Below, in pieces: positions 10,256-18,790 of a DNA stretch of 64,000 nt. Under the pieces are notes generated by a model, which was not told the DNA's origin, did no database searches, and saw nothing but the letters and a program-made list of their open reading frames with translations. The DNA is from Anaerococcus sp. Marseille-Q7828 (GTDB taxonomy: Bacteria > Bacillota > Clostridia > Tissierellales > Peptoniphilaceae). The DNA lies in contig NZ_OX458331.1 in the NCBI RefSeq assembly GCF_949769285.1, forward strand, positions 1,488,001 through 1,552,000. The letters are read 5' to 3'. Position numbers and translations under genes: made by a program. Position 1 is the first letter of the stretch. Every line of letters begins with the position of its first letter.

Positions 10256-11176
10256 TTAAACCCTCTGACATACTCTAAGCTTAGCGCTTTTTGATCTAGA
10301 ATTCTCACTTAATTCTTTCTTTCCTGCAACAATTGGTTTGTTGGTGATAATCTTTACTTTCCTAACAGTATCACAAACACATACTGGGAGTCCTGGTGGA
10401 CAAGTACAGTCTTTTTCCAGGTCCTTGAACTTGTTTTTGACAATCCTATCTTCTAGTGAGTGAAATGTTATGATACAAAGTCTACCACCAACATTTAGAT
10501 GATCAACCACATCTTCTATAGTATTTTCCAATACTTCTAGTTCCCTATTAACTTCAATACGTAGGGCTTGAAAAACCCTTTTTTCTGGATGAGCTTCCTT
10601 AGTTCTTACCGATTTATTAACTATATCTCTTAATTTGAAAGTCGTATCTATTCGCTGTTTATTTCTATAATCGACAATATTTCTAGCTATAGTTTTAGAA
10701 AATCTTTCCTCACCGTATTTGGAGAAGATTTCAGTAAGTTCTTCTTTGGAATACTCGTTTACAATTGTCTCTGCTGTTAACTCATTTTCGACATCCATTC
10801 TCATATCAAGTGGGCCATCGTGCATATATGAAAATCCACGGCTAGCATTATCAATTTGATACGAGCTGACACCAATATCCATCAAAGCACCATCTATTTT
10901 TGAAATATTCAAATCTTTCAAAGTCGATTCAAAATTTTCAAAATTGGTATTGACGTAAATTACATTTGAAAAATCCTTAAGATTTTCCTTGGCAGCCATT
11001 ATAGCTTCCTTATCTTGGTCAAAGGCTATTAGCCTACCCTTATCAGATAATTTTTCCAAGATTTTCTTGCTATGGCCACCCTTGCCAAGTGTAAGGTCTG
11101 CATAAATTCCGTCAGGTTTTATATTCAAATTTTCTATAGTTTCTTCTGCCAAAACAGAAATATGTTCAAATTCCAT
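10256..11176 (-). CDS. rsmH: 16S rRNA m4C1402 methyltransferase RsmH
   Basis: S-adenosylmethionine-dependent enzyme (formerly MraW) that N4-methylates C1402 of 16S rRNA. The N-terminal MEFEHISVLAEETIENL start and the SAM motif DLTLGKGGHSKKIL (about 26-39) are characteristic. DIGVSSYQID near residue 100 and the C-terminal IITFHSLEDRIVK segment are conserved. A CTCPPGLPVCVC cysteine stretch near residue 260 is typical. Length 306 aa is normal. Two bases separate it from mraZ upstream. Confidence 0.97.
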   Translation of the reverse strand: MEFEHISVLAEETIENLNIKPDGIYADLTLGKGGHSKKILEKLSDKGRLIAFDQDKEAIMAAKENLKDFSNVIYVNTNFENFESTLKDLNISKIDGALMDIGVSSYQIDNASRGFSYMHDGPLDMRMDVENELTAETIVNEYSKEELTEIFSKYGEERFSKTIARNIVDYRNKQRIDTTFKLRDIVNKSVRTKEAHPEKRVFQALRIEVNRELEVLENTIEDVVDHLNVGGRLCIITFHSLEDRIVKNKFKDLEKDCTCPPGLPVCVCDTVRKVKIITNKPIVAGKKELSENSRSKSAKLRVCQRV

Positions 11177-11178
11177 AA

Positions 11179-11592
11179 TTATTCATCCATAATATCGGAT
11201 AAATTCACCTCGACTTCATTTATATAAGCTTGCCATGTATCTACATCCCACAACTCAATTGTTGTGTTGTTGCCGATAATCATAGCCTCACTTTCGATAT
11301 TTGCATAATCTCTTAAATTCTTATTTAGCAAAACCCTGCCTTGTTTGTCTAGACTAGTCTTGATTGTGGATGAGAAAAATAGTCTTTTTATGGCCCTATT
11401 TTTTTTGTTTTCATTTATGAGATTATCAAGCCTTACGCTTTGCTTATCAAATTCATCCTTGGTATAAATCACCAAAGAATTCTCTGGTCCCTTTGTGATA
11501 AAAAATTCTTCAGTCAAATCATCACGAAATTCACTAGGAATCATTATTCTATTTTTTGAATCTAACTTGTGAGTAAATTCTCCTAAAAACAT
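11179..11592 (-). CDS. mraZ: Transcriptional regulator MraZ
   Basis: AbrB-like DNA-binding protein that forms ring oligomers and controls the division/wall operon it heads. Two tandem MraZ repeats are visible: MFLGEFTHKLDSKNRIMIPSEFR at the N-terminus and TSLDKQGRVLLNKNLRDYA near residues 80-98; each carries the D-xx-(N/G)-R core. Length 137 aa is normal for this family. GGTGG five to ten bases before the ATG is its ribosome binding site and overlaps the last operator box, so MraZ binding could also affect the leader of its own gene. Confidence 0.96.
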   Translation of the reverse strand: MFLGEFTHKLDSKNRIMIPSEFRDDLTEEFFITKGPENSLVIYTKDEFDKQSVRLDNLINENKKNRAIKRLFFSSTIKTSLDKQGRVLLNKNLRDYANIESEAMIIGNNTTIELWDVDTWQAYINEVEVNLSDIMDE

Positions 11593-11598
11593 TTCTTA

Positions 11599-11625
11599 CC
11601 ACCATAAACCACTTTAATCCACTTT
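11599..11625 (-). promoter_or_regulatory. MraZ operator: three boxes at 10-bp spacing
   Basis: On the minus strand AAAGTGG (11619-11625), AAAGTGG (11609-11615) and ATGGTGG (11599-11605) repeat with an exact 10-bp period just before the mraZ ATG. MraZ is known to bind direct repeats of this kind (AAAGTG-like in Mollicutes, TGGGN in E. coli), so an autoregulatory site is the natural reading. Confidence 0.8.
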
Positions 11626-11631
11626 GTAATT

Positions 11632-11660
11632 ATTTTATACCATATTAGCTAATAAAGCAA
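11632..11660 (-). promoter_or_regulatory. Promoter of the mraZ division operon
   Basis: Minus-strand TTGCTT (11655-11660) and TAAAAT (11632-11637) are separated by 17 bp. They lie directly upstream of the MraZ boxes, which would fall on the transcription start region. The hexamers were assigned by eye. Confidence 0.6.
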
Positions 11661-11661
11661 A

Positions 11662-11694
11662 CAAAAAAAATCGACCAAAATGATCGATTTCTTA
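11662..11694 (-). terminator. Intrinsic terminator after lgt
   Basis: On the minus strand a 7-bp stem (AAATCGA/TCGATTT) with a nine-base loop runs straight into a run of T. It separates the hflX-to-lgt unit from the mraZ promoter. Confidence 0.75.
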
Positions 11695-11727
11695 ATATTT
11701 TATATTTATTTGCCTATTTTCTTAAAT

Positions 11728-12528
11728 TTATTTGAAATTTATGATGTTTTGCTTCTTTTCCACTTGTTTTTTGGACTTAAAATAAGGTGGGAGATTTTTC
11801 TTATTTGATATAAAAAATAAAACTCCTCCCAACAATATAAATACTAGGGAAATGATTTGAGCTGTTCTTAGTGGGCCCCAGTATAGGGAGTCTGTCCTTA
11901 GTCCCTCTACAAAGAATCTCAATATTCCATAGCCTATCAAATACGAGGCTGAAATTTTGCCCTTGTCTGGATTATTTTTGTGCCAATTTATTAATATCAA
12001 AAATATTATTATATCTCCAAGAGATTCGTAGAGGAAAGTGGGATGAACTTTTACTCCATCAATTATTATTCCCCAAGGCAGGTCTGTAGGTCCACCGTGA
12101 GCTTCTTGATTTACAAAGTTTCCCCACCTGCCTATGCCTTGGCCTAGAGCAAGGGATGGTATCATAACATCTGTCATATCTAGGAAAGGTACTTCTTTGC
12201 GTTTGGAATATAGGTAAAGGGCAAGGGTTCCAAATATTATTCCACCGTGAATAGCTAACCCTCCACCTCTTATATTTAGAATTTGTCCAGGGTTTTGTGA
12301 ATAGTAATCCCACATGAAGATTACATACCAAAGTCTTGCACCGATTATCCCGCTTGGCAAAATGACAAATAGGATATCATAGATAAAGTCTTCTTCAAAA
12401 CCTCTTCTTACAAATTCTTTTTTGGCAAATTGTGTTCCAAGTATGACCCCAAATACTATGATTAAAGCATACCAATATATTTTTATACCAAAAATCGAAA
12501 AAGCTACGGGGTCTATATTAAAAGTCAT
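11728..12528 (-). CDS. lgt: Prolipoprotein diacylglyceryl transferase Lgt
   Basis: Integral membrane enzyme that transfers diacylglycerol from phosphatidylglycerol to the lipobox cysteine of prolipoproteins. Seven hydrophobic segments are visible. The family signature with the catalytic region GRWGNFVNQEAHGG lies near residues 131-145, followed by HPTFLYES and RFFVEGLRTDSLY. Length 266 aa is normal. Its ATG shares one base with the yebC stop (TAATG). Substrates in this window include the lipoprotein genes at 25821-26837 and 42104-42376. Confidence 0.96.
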   Translation of the reverse strand: MTFNIDPVAFSIFGIKIYWYALIIVFGVILGTQFAKKEFVRRGFEEDFIYDILFVILPSGIIGARLWYVIFMWDYYSQNPGQILNIRGGGLAIHGGIIFGTLALYLYSKRKEVPFLDMTDVMIPSLALGQGIGRWGNFVNQEAHGGPTDLPWGIIIDGVKVHPTFLYESLGDIIIFLILINWHKNNPDKGKISASYLIGYGILRFFVEGLRTDSLYWGPLRTAQIISLVFILLGGVLFFISNKKNLPPYFKSKKQVEKKQNIINFK

Positions 12529-13262
12529 TATTCTTCCTCGTCTGGTTCTTGCCAGTTTGTATATACTTCTTGTACGTCATCGTTATCTTCTAGGCTATCA
12601 ATTAATTTTTCTAGGGCCTTGTGGTGGCTTTCGTCAACTTCAATATAGTTTTGAGCAAGATATGTTATCTCAGCTCTTTTGCTCTCATAGCCAGACCCTT
12701 CTAGACTTTCCTTTGCATCATTAAAAGCTTCGACACTTGTTATAGCTTCAAAAAATTCGCCTTCTTCGCTTACATCATCTGCTCCAGCTTCAAGAGCATC
12801 CATCATAAAGCTATCGAAGTCCTTGTCTTTACCGTCAACAAGTATTATTCCCTTTTGGTCGAACATAAACATAACTGATCCATCTGTTCCCAAATTTCCA
12901 CCATTTTTGTCAAAGGCATGGCGAACATCCGGTGCAGTTCTTTGAACATTATCTGTAAGACAATCTACTATGATAGCTACTCCACCTGGACCATAGCCCT
13001 CATAGATTATCCTTTGGTAATTATCTCCTGCTCCCTCACCTGTTGCTTTTTTGATGGCACGGTCGATGTTATCATTTGGCATATTATCTGCCTTTGCCTT
13101 ATCAATTGCCGCCTTTAGTGCTGGGTTATAGTCTGGATTATCTCCCCCCTGACGAGCTGCTACAGTGATATTTCTAGCGTGTTTGGTAAAGATCTTGCCT
13201 CTTTTGGCATCTTCACTTCCTTTTTTGTTTTTAATCTTGCTCCACTTATTATGTCCTGACAT
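12528..13262 (-). CDS. yebC: YebC/PmpR-family protein
   Basis: Member of the TACO1/YebC family, described both as transcriptional regulators and as translation factors that help ribosomes at proline-rich stalls. The N-terminus MSGHNKWSKIKNKK, the EGYGPGG segment near residue 85 and the FDQKG segment are diagnostic. Length 244 aa is normal. A good AGGAGGATAT ribosome binding site precedes the ATG. It sits between an IMPACT-family gene and lgt. Confidence 0.95.
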   Translation of the reverse strand: MSGHNKWSKIKNKKGSEDAKRGKIFTKHARNITVAARQGGDNPDYNPALKAAIDKAKADNMPNDNIDRAIKKATGEGAGDNYQRIIYEGYGPGGVAIIVDCLTDNVQRTAPDVRHAFDKNGGNLGTDGSVMFMFDQKGIILVDGKDKDFDSFMMDALEAGADDVSEEGEFFEAITSVEAFNDAKESLEGSGYESKRAEITYLAQNYIEVDESHHKALEKLIDSLEDNDDVQEVYTNWQEPDEEE

Positions 13263-13270
13263 ATATCCTC

Positions 13271-13909
13271 CTACTTAGTAAAAAGCATTTTTACTTCTTT
13301 TTTTTCAATATTTATTTGTCCACTGGTCAAATTGGTCAAATCCTTTTCGATTTTTTCAAAAGTATCTAGACTTATATAAGCTCTTTGACTTACCTTGTCG
13401 GTAAAATCTTTGCCTATAATCTTTATCTTATTTTCATTTAGATAATTTTCAATTTGACCGAGAACATTATACGAATGAATTAATTCTACTACATAAAAAG
13501 GTCTTTTGTAAACAATATTTCCATCGATTACATCACTTACTCCCCTAGAATAAGCTCTAACAAGACCTCCCTTGCCCAAAAGCTTGCCACCGAAATACCT
13601 TGTAACGACAACAGCCACATTTGTAAGCTCATTTTTTTCTAGGACACTTAACATGGGTAGACCAGCTGTACCAGTTGGCTCTCCGTTGTCATCATATCTT
13701 TTTATAAGAGGTATCTCATTTATTATATATGCCGTACAATTGTGGGTGGCATCTTTGTATTTTTGTGAAATCTCTCCTATAAAATCTTTGGCCTCATCTT
13801 CACTTTCTACATGGGAAATACTTGTAATAAAAACTGATTTTTCTTCTTCAAACTGACTCTGATTTTGACCCTTTACGGTCTTATATTCATTTGATGATAT
13901 ATCGGTCAT
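13271..13909 (-). CDS. IMPACT/YigZ (YvyE) family protein
   Basis: The protein has an N-terminal UPF0029 domain (about residues 1-125) with the family pattern KSVFITSISHV...EDEA, HNCTAYIIN, DDGEPTGTAGLP and RYFGGKLLGKGGLVRAYS. A C-terminal DUF1949 ferredoxin-like domain (about 138-205) follows. Eukaryotic IMPACT modulates Gcn2; the bacterial role is unclear, with links to translation. Length 212 aa is normal. Its start lies inside the last codons of hflX, so the two are translationally linked. Confidence 0.93.
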   Translation of the reverse strand: MTDISSNEYKTVKGQNQSQFEEEKSVFITSISHVESEDEAKDFIGEISQKYKDATHNCTAYIINEIPLIKRYDDNGEPTGTAGLPMLSVLEKNELTNVAVVVTRYFGGKLLGKGGLVRAYSRGVSDVIDGNIVYKRPFYVVELIHSYNVLGQIENYLNENKIKIIGKDFTDKVSQRAYISLDTFEKIEKDLTNLTSGQINIEKKEVKMLFTK

Positions 13910-15122
13910 ATTTGTTTAAGTCCTCTTTTGATATATCAAATTCTATATTAGTGCCATCTGGGTCATATTCGGTATTTTCTATATCGTAATTTGTCATCAT
14001 ATAGTCCAAAACTTCCCCATGGGCAAATGGTATGTGCATATTTACTCTTTGGTAATCGCTTTTTATTATTGATACGATTTTTTCCTTAAGTCTTATTATA
14101 TCATCGTCATCCCTTGCTGATATATAAATCCTATCCCTATCCCTTTTGAAAAGCTCAACCTTAAGCTTATCATCAACCTTATCCATCTTATTGAAGACAT
14201 AAAGTATCTCCTTATCGGCTACTTCTATGTCTTCTAGGGCTTTTTCTATCGCATGGATTTGGTGTTCTATGTTGTGACTTGCATCTATTACAATCAAGAG
14301 CATATCTGCAAATTTTATCTCATCTAAGGTTGTCAAAAAAGAATCGTTAAGTTCTTCTGACAAATTGTCTATAAAACCAACTGTATCTGTGAGGGTAACC
14401 TTGGTATTGGCAAAGTCTAGCCTCCTAGTTGATGTATCAAGAGTTGCAAATAGCAAGTCATCAGAATAAACGTACTTATCCTTGCCAAATAATTTCATCA
14501 TTTGATTTAAGATAGTAGACTTACCTGCATTGGTGTAGCCCAAAAGAGAAATATTGTGGATATTTGTCCTGGCTTTCCTGTTTATTTTCTTAGTTTTTTC
14601 TACATCCTTAAGCTGACTTTCCAAAGATTTGATATCTCTAACGACAGCACGCCTATCAGTCTCAAGCATGGTTTCACCAGGTCCTCTGGTACCTATACCA
14701 CCAGCCTGCCTAGACAGATATGAAAACCACTTGTTAAGTCTAGGTAACTGATATTTGAGCTGAGCTAGTTTGATTTTTAGCCTACTTTCCTTGGTATTAG
14801 CACGCAAGGCAAAGATATCTAGTATCAAACTTGTCCAATCTACTACGTGAAGTTTTAGTTCTTCTTCTAGGTTATATAGTTGGCTAGCTGATAGTTCCAC
14901 ATCAAATATAACTGTGTCTATCGATAGCTTTTCTGCCAAATCTTTAATCTCACTAACCTTGCCCTTACCTATGTAGTATCTAGGATTAACCTTATCTACT
15001 ACTTGGCTGACATAGGCCAGGGACTTACCCCCAGCCGTGTTAATTAATGATTCCAATTCGTATATTTTATTGTCTAAATCATCATCTCTATTTAAAACAT
15101 TAACTTGAATTACTTCCTGCAT
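13887..15122 (-). CDS. hflX: Ribosome-associated GTPase HflX
   Basis: GTPase that splits stalled or hibernating ribosomes. With start MQEVIQVN the protein has 411 aa. The N-terminal HflX domain includes NPRYYIGKGK and the GGIGTRGPGE glycine-rich segment near residues 142-150. The G domain follows with G1 GYTNAGKS at 195-202, G3 DTVGFI and G4 NKMD. An upstream ATG five codons earlier lacks a ribosome binding site, whereas AAAGGA precedes the chosen one. A TATAAT at 15141-15146 (minus) is a likely -10. It is the first gene of a unit with the IMPACT gene, yebC and lgt. Confidence 0.95.
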   Translation of the reverse strand: MQEVIQVNVLNRDDDLDNKIYELESLINTAGGKSLAYVSQVVDKVNPRYYIGKGKVSEIKDLAEKLSIDTVIFDVELSASQLYNLEEELKLHVVDWTSLILDIFALRANTKESRLKIKLAQLKYQLPRLNKWFSYLSRQAGGIGTRGPGETMLETDRRAVVRDIKSLESQLKDVEKTKKINRKARTNIHNISLLGYTNAGKSTILNQMMKLFGKDKYVYSDDLLFATLDTSTRRLDFANTKVTLTDTVGFIDNLSEELNDSFLTTLDEIKFADMLLIVIDASHNIEHQIHAIEKALEDIEVADKEILYVFNKMDKVDDKLKVELFKRDRDRIYISARDDDDIIRLKEKIVSIIKSDYQRVNMHIPFAHGEVLDYMMTNYDIENTEYDPDGTNIEFDISKEDLNKYDRYIIK

Positions 15123-15261
15123 AAAGATCCTTTCCATTTGATTATACGATTTGAAGAAAATTAATAAAGAAAATGGCTTATAGATTATTTTTTAAAAAAA
15201 TGATAAAATAAGAATAATATTGAAATAAATAAATGAAAAAATAAAAAATTTAGGAGGCTTA

Positions 15262-18189
15262 ATGTTTAAGAAAATTGCCTCTATAGTGTTAAAACTCATA
15301 TTAATAGTCCTACTATTTGTTGGATCTATAGGAATTGTCTTAGCCGGCCTTGCTGGCGGTGCAATCCTTGAGGTTATGAAAACTGCTCCAGAGATAGATC
15401 CTAACATTATCAAATATGAGATGAGTCAAAACTCCACTATAGTTGATGAAGATGGTAATGAAGTAGATTCAATAGCTACTAGCGAATACAGAGAAATAGT
15501 TGACAATAAACAAATCCCAGATGATTTGAAACATGCTTTTATAGCTGTTGAAGATGAGAGATTTGAAAGTCACCCAGGACTAGACTTTAAGTCCATATTA
15601 GGATCAGCCATAGATAACTTCAAGGCTGGCGGTATCGTCCGTGGTGGTTCAACTATAACCCAACAATTGGCACGTAATACTTACCTTACAAATGACCAAA
15701 CTTATGAAAGAAAAATCAAAGAAATTTTCCTAGCCCTAGAGATTGAAGATGCCTTGGATAAGGACGAAATACTAAGCGCTTACCTAAACCGTGTATTTAT
15801 GGGCCAAAACTCATACGGTGTCCAAGCAGCTGCAAGAACCTACTTTAATAAGGATGTTTCCGAGCTAAACCTTGCTCAATGTGCCGCTCTTGCAGGTATT
15901 GTCCAATCTCCATCAGAAAATTCACTTTATAAGGCTATCAAAACTAGCGAAGTGACTGACCAAAAAGTTTTGGGCGAGTTTACTATTGAAGGTGAAAAAT
16001 ATTCTGCAATTTATAACCCGGAACCATACAAGAGACAAAAATATGCCCTAGAGAAAATGCTTGAACTTGGCTATATTTCAAACAAAGAGTACAAAGAAGC
16101 TGTTGACTTTGATGTGGCCGCATCAATTGTTCCAGCCGAAAGATCTAATACAGAAATCGCAAACTACTTTAACTCTCTTCTTGAAAGACAAGTTGTCAAA
16201 AAACTTCAAGAACTTTACGACATGAGCGAAAACCAAGCTTGGGATAGGCTATATTACGGCGGACTTAGGATAACAACAACTATTGATGAAGATATGCAAA
16301 AAGAACTTGAAGCAATCTATGCTGACTTTTCATCATATATTATGGGCGACACATCAGGCTACCAACAAGCCCCACTCTTGGATTTAAATTATGACCAATA
16401 TGGCAATATTTTAAATAAAGAAGGTAATTTACTTTATTATGCTCAATCAAATATATTAAATGACGATAATGATCTAAGATTAAGACCTGACGAAGCTTGG
16501 TTTGATGATCATGGCAACCTAGTTCTAAAGACCTACAAGGCATATCTTGACCAAACCAACTTGATATTTAGGAATTTCTACACACTTGATGAGAATAATA
16601 AGAATCTTAGAACCCACAGAACGGGCCACATTGCCTTTGGATCCAATGAAGAAATCAGCCTAGATGAAGAGCAAAATATAGTTATTTCCAAAGATTATTT
16701 AGATAAAAATGAAGATTTACTGACTGCATACGATGATGGATCTTTCTCACTATCAAAAGATTATTACGATATTGACCTTGAAGGGGTAATCCAACCTCAA
16801 TCATCAACTGTAGTAATAGACCAACAAAACGGTCACATCAAGGCCATAATGGGTGGTCGTGACCAAACCGGTATTAGATTACTCGATAGGGCATCTGTTA
16901 TTCCTAGACAGCCTGGTTCATCTATCAAACCAATCGCAACTTATACTCCTGCCTTGGACAATGGATATAACCTTGCTACTGGTATGGACGATGTTCCTGT
17001 TATAAAAACAGAAGATGACAAACCTTGGCCAAAGAATGTGTACGAATATTATATGGGCGTTATTCCAATCAGAAAAGCCATAGAATATTCTATCAATACA
17101 ATTGCAGTAAGAACCCTAAAAGAAATTGGTATTCCAACAAGCTTAGAGTATCTCAAAAACTTCGGAATCATCAAAGAAGATGGCGATGATAACTTTGTTA
17201 CAAAAGAAGATAATGCTCAAACCAATGACGAAAACCTTGCTGCCATGGGTCTTGGAGCAATGACTAGAGGTCTTACAACACTTGATATGACTGCAGCCTA
17301 TGCAGCCCTTGCAAACAAGGGAACCTATAATGAACCATTGACCTTCTCAAAAATAGAAGATTCTACTGGCAAGGTATTATTTGATGATGACAATGTAACT
17401 ACTCATGAAGTTACAACAGAAGATACAGCTTACCAAATAACCTCTGCCCTCCAATCAACTGGTAAGTATTACAACAATATTTATATAGACGATATGGATT
17501 TTGCAACCAAGACAGGTACAACAGACAACCAAGTTGACTTCTGGTGTATGGGCTATACCCCATATTACACAGTTGGTATATGGATGGGTTCAGATGACCA
17601 AAACTTACACTTGAACGGCACATCAATCCAAAGAGCTGCCTTGATGTGGAATGTTATAAATAACCACATACTAGAAGGTTACGAGATTAAACAATTTGAA
17701 AGACCTGATAGCATAGTAGAAATGCAAGTGGACACTATGAGTGGTAAACTACCTTCTGAGATCTCTGCTTGGGACCCACGTGGAACTGTGATTACAGAAA
17801 TATTTGGACCAAAGAATACTCCAACAGAAGAAGATGATGTTCACGTAATGGTTACTGTAGACTCAAGAAATAATCTCCTAGCATCTGATGTTACACCAAG
17901 CTGGGCTGTAGAAAATAGAGCCTTTATAAAGCCAAAGAGCAACTATGATCCTAATGAATTTGGTGGCATCTTGCCAAGAGACTGGAATTACAGACCACCA
18001 ACAGAATATTCAACCCTTATCTATGTCCCACCTGAAGAAGACGAAGATGATGAGGACGATGAAGATAAAGATGAAAAGGACAAAGACAAAGACGAAAACG
18101 GTGATAATCCAAATGCTGGTTCAGGAACTAATAACAACCAACAAAATCCTGGATCCGGTACAGGAACTGACGGCAACCGTGGATTTTAG
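15262..18189 (+). CDS. Class A penicillin-binding protein (PBP1A/1B type)
   Basis: Bifunctional peptidoglycan synthase with glycosyltransferase and transpeptidase domains. An N-terminal membrane anchor (about residues 10-35) precedes the GT51 domain, which has EDERFESHPG and RGGSTITQQLARN motifs near residues 95-135. The transpeptidase has SSIK at 553-556 (nucleophile Ser553), SIN near residue 611 and KTG at 750-752. About 150 residues between GT51 and the SxxK box form an unusually long, Asp/Asn-rich stretch. The tail after residue 920 is low complexity: an acidic D/E/K run, then N/G/Q/T-rich. TAGGAGG marks the start. At 975 aa it is longer than most family members. It is transcribed alone and ends at its own terminator. 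Confidence 0.95.
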   Translation: MFKKIASIVLKLILIVLLFVGSIGIVLAGLAGGAILEVMKTAPEIDPNIIKYEMSQNSTIVDEDGNEVDSIATSEYREIVDNKQIPDDLKHAFIAVEDERFESHPGLDFKSILGSAIDNFKAGGIVRGGSTITQQLARNTYLTNDQTYERKIKEIFLALEIEDALDKDEILSAYLNRVFMGQNSYGVQAAARTYFNKDVSELNLAQCAALAGIVQSPSENSLYKAIKTSEVTDQKVLGEFTIEGEKYSAIYNPEPYKRQKYALEKMLELGYISNKEYKEAVDFDVAASIVPAERSNTEIANYFNSLLERQVVKKLQELYDMSENQAWDRLYYGGLRITTTIDEDMQKELEAIYADFSSYIMGDTSGYQQAPLLDLNYDQYGNILNKEGNLLYYAQSNILNDDNDLRLRPDEAWFDDHGNLVLKTYKAYLDQTNLIFRNFYTLDENNKNLRTHRTGHIAFGSNEEISLDEEQNIVISKDYLDKNEDLLTAYDDGSFSLSKDYYDIDLEGVIQPQSSTVVIDQQNGHIKAIMGGRDQTGIRLLDRASVIPRQPGSSIKPIATYTPALDNGYNLATGMDDVPVIKTEDDKPWPKNVYEYYMGVIPIRKAIEYSINTIAVRTLKEIGIPTSLEYLKNFGIIKEDGDDNFVTKEDNAQTNDENLAAMGLGAMTRGLTTLDMTAAYAALANKGTYNEPLTFSKIEDSTGKVLFDDDNVTTHEVTTEDTAYQITSALQSTGKYYNNIYIDDMDFATKTGTTDNQVDFWCMGYTPYYTVGIWMGSDDQNLHLNGTSIQRAALMWNVINNHILEGYEIKQFERPDSIVEMQVDTMSGKLPSEISAWDPRGTVITEIFGPKNTPTEEDDVHVMVTVDSRNNLLASDVTPSWAVENRAFIKPKSNYDPNEFGGILPRDWNYRPPTEYSTLIYVPPEEDEDDEDDEDKDEKDKDKDENGDNPNAGSGTNNNQQNPGSGTGTDGNRGF

Positions 18190-18192
18190 AAG

Positions 18193-18231
18193 AAAAGCTT
18201 AAGCAAGTTTATACTTGTTTGAGCTTTTTTC
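18193..18231 (+). terminator. Terminator after the class A PBP
   Basis: Long hairpin AAAAGCTTAAGCAAG...CTTGTTTGAGCTTTTTT with a six-base loop and a T run, immediately after the stop codon. Confidence 0.85.
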
Positions 18232-18245
18232 TTTGCAATAAATCT

Positions 18246-18281
18246 GCACAAAAAAATCAGAGCTATTAAACCCTGATTTTT
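18246..18281 (-). terminator. Terminator of the YeaQ/YmgE-family gene
   Basis: Nine-bp stem AAAAATCAG/CTGATTTTT with a 12-base loop. On the minus strand it is followed by further T and lies 15 bases after the small membrane protein gene. Confidence 0.75.
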
Positions 18282-18295
18282 CAAATCTCTAAATA

Positions 18296-18589
18296 TTAGA
18301 ATCTTTTCTTTGTATTACCCTTTTTACTCTTATTAGTAATTAAGTTAATAATCCATAGTAAGATTACAGCACCAATTACTGCCCATAATACTTGGGTAAA
18401 TGTGCTTGGAGCAGCTCCCTTTAGGAAGAATGCATCATAAATCCATCCACCTATAACAGAACCGATAATGCCAACTATGATGTTAGCAACGCCTCCCATT
18501 TGAGCATCTTTGCCCATAATCATACTAGCAATCCATCCAGCTAATGCGCCTAGGACTAGGGTCATAATAATTCCTGTTTGATTAAACAT
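18296..18589 (-). CDS. GlsB/YeaQ/YmgE-family membrane protein
   Basis: Small (97 aa) protein with three hydrophobic segments, rich in glycine, matching the transglycosylase-associated protein family: LGALAGWIASMIMG near the start, then GGVANIIVGIIGSVIGGWIYD and a third segment WAVIGAVILLWIINLI. A basic tail (KSKKGNTKKR) ends it. In Firmicutes such genes are often linked to envelope stress and Asp23/Gls24 proteins, but none is nearby. I start at the ATG that has AAAGGAG seven bases upstream; the frame opens at a TTG five codons earlier. It is monocistronic, with its own terminator. Confidence 0.88.
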   Translation of the reverse strand: MFNQTGIIMTLVLGALAGWIASMIMGKDAQMGGVANIIVGIIGSVIGGWIYDAFFLKGAAPSTFTQVLWAVIGAVILLWIINLITNKSKKGNTKKRF

Positions 18590-18765
18590 ATTTACTCCTT
18601 TCAAATTTGTAAAAAATTACCTAATAAATTAAGTATTATCACATTATATTTATATCCCAAAAACACATTTTGAAACAAATATTTTTAGCTTATTCAATTT
18701 TTATAAATCTCACAAATATTACAATAATCTATAAAGACTATGAAAACTTTATCTTGTCCTTATGG

Positions 18766-18771
18766 TATAAT
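18766..18771 (+). promoter_or_regulatory. Extended -10 promoter of the two-component operon
   Basis: TATAAT preceded by TGG (an extended -10) lies 19 bases before the response regulator ATG. No convincing -35 hexamer is seen, which fits an activated promoter. Confidence 0.5.
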
Positions 18772-18790
18772 AATTTGTGAGGTATATACT

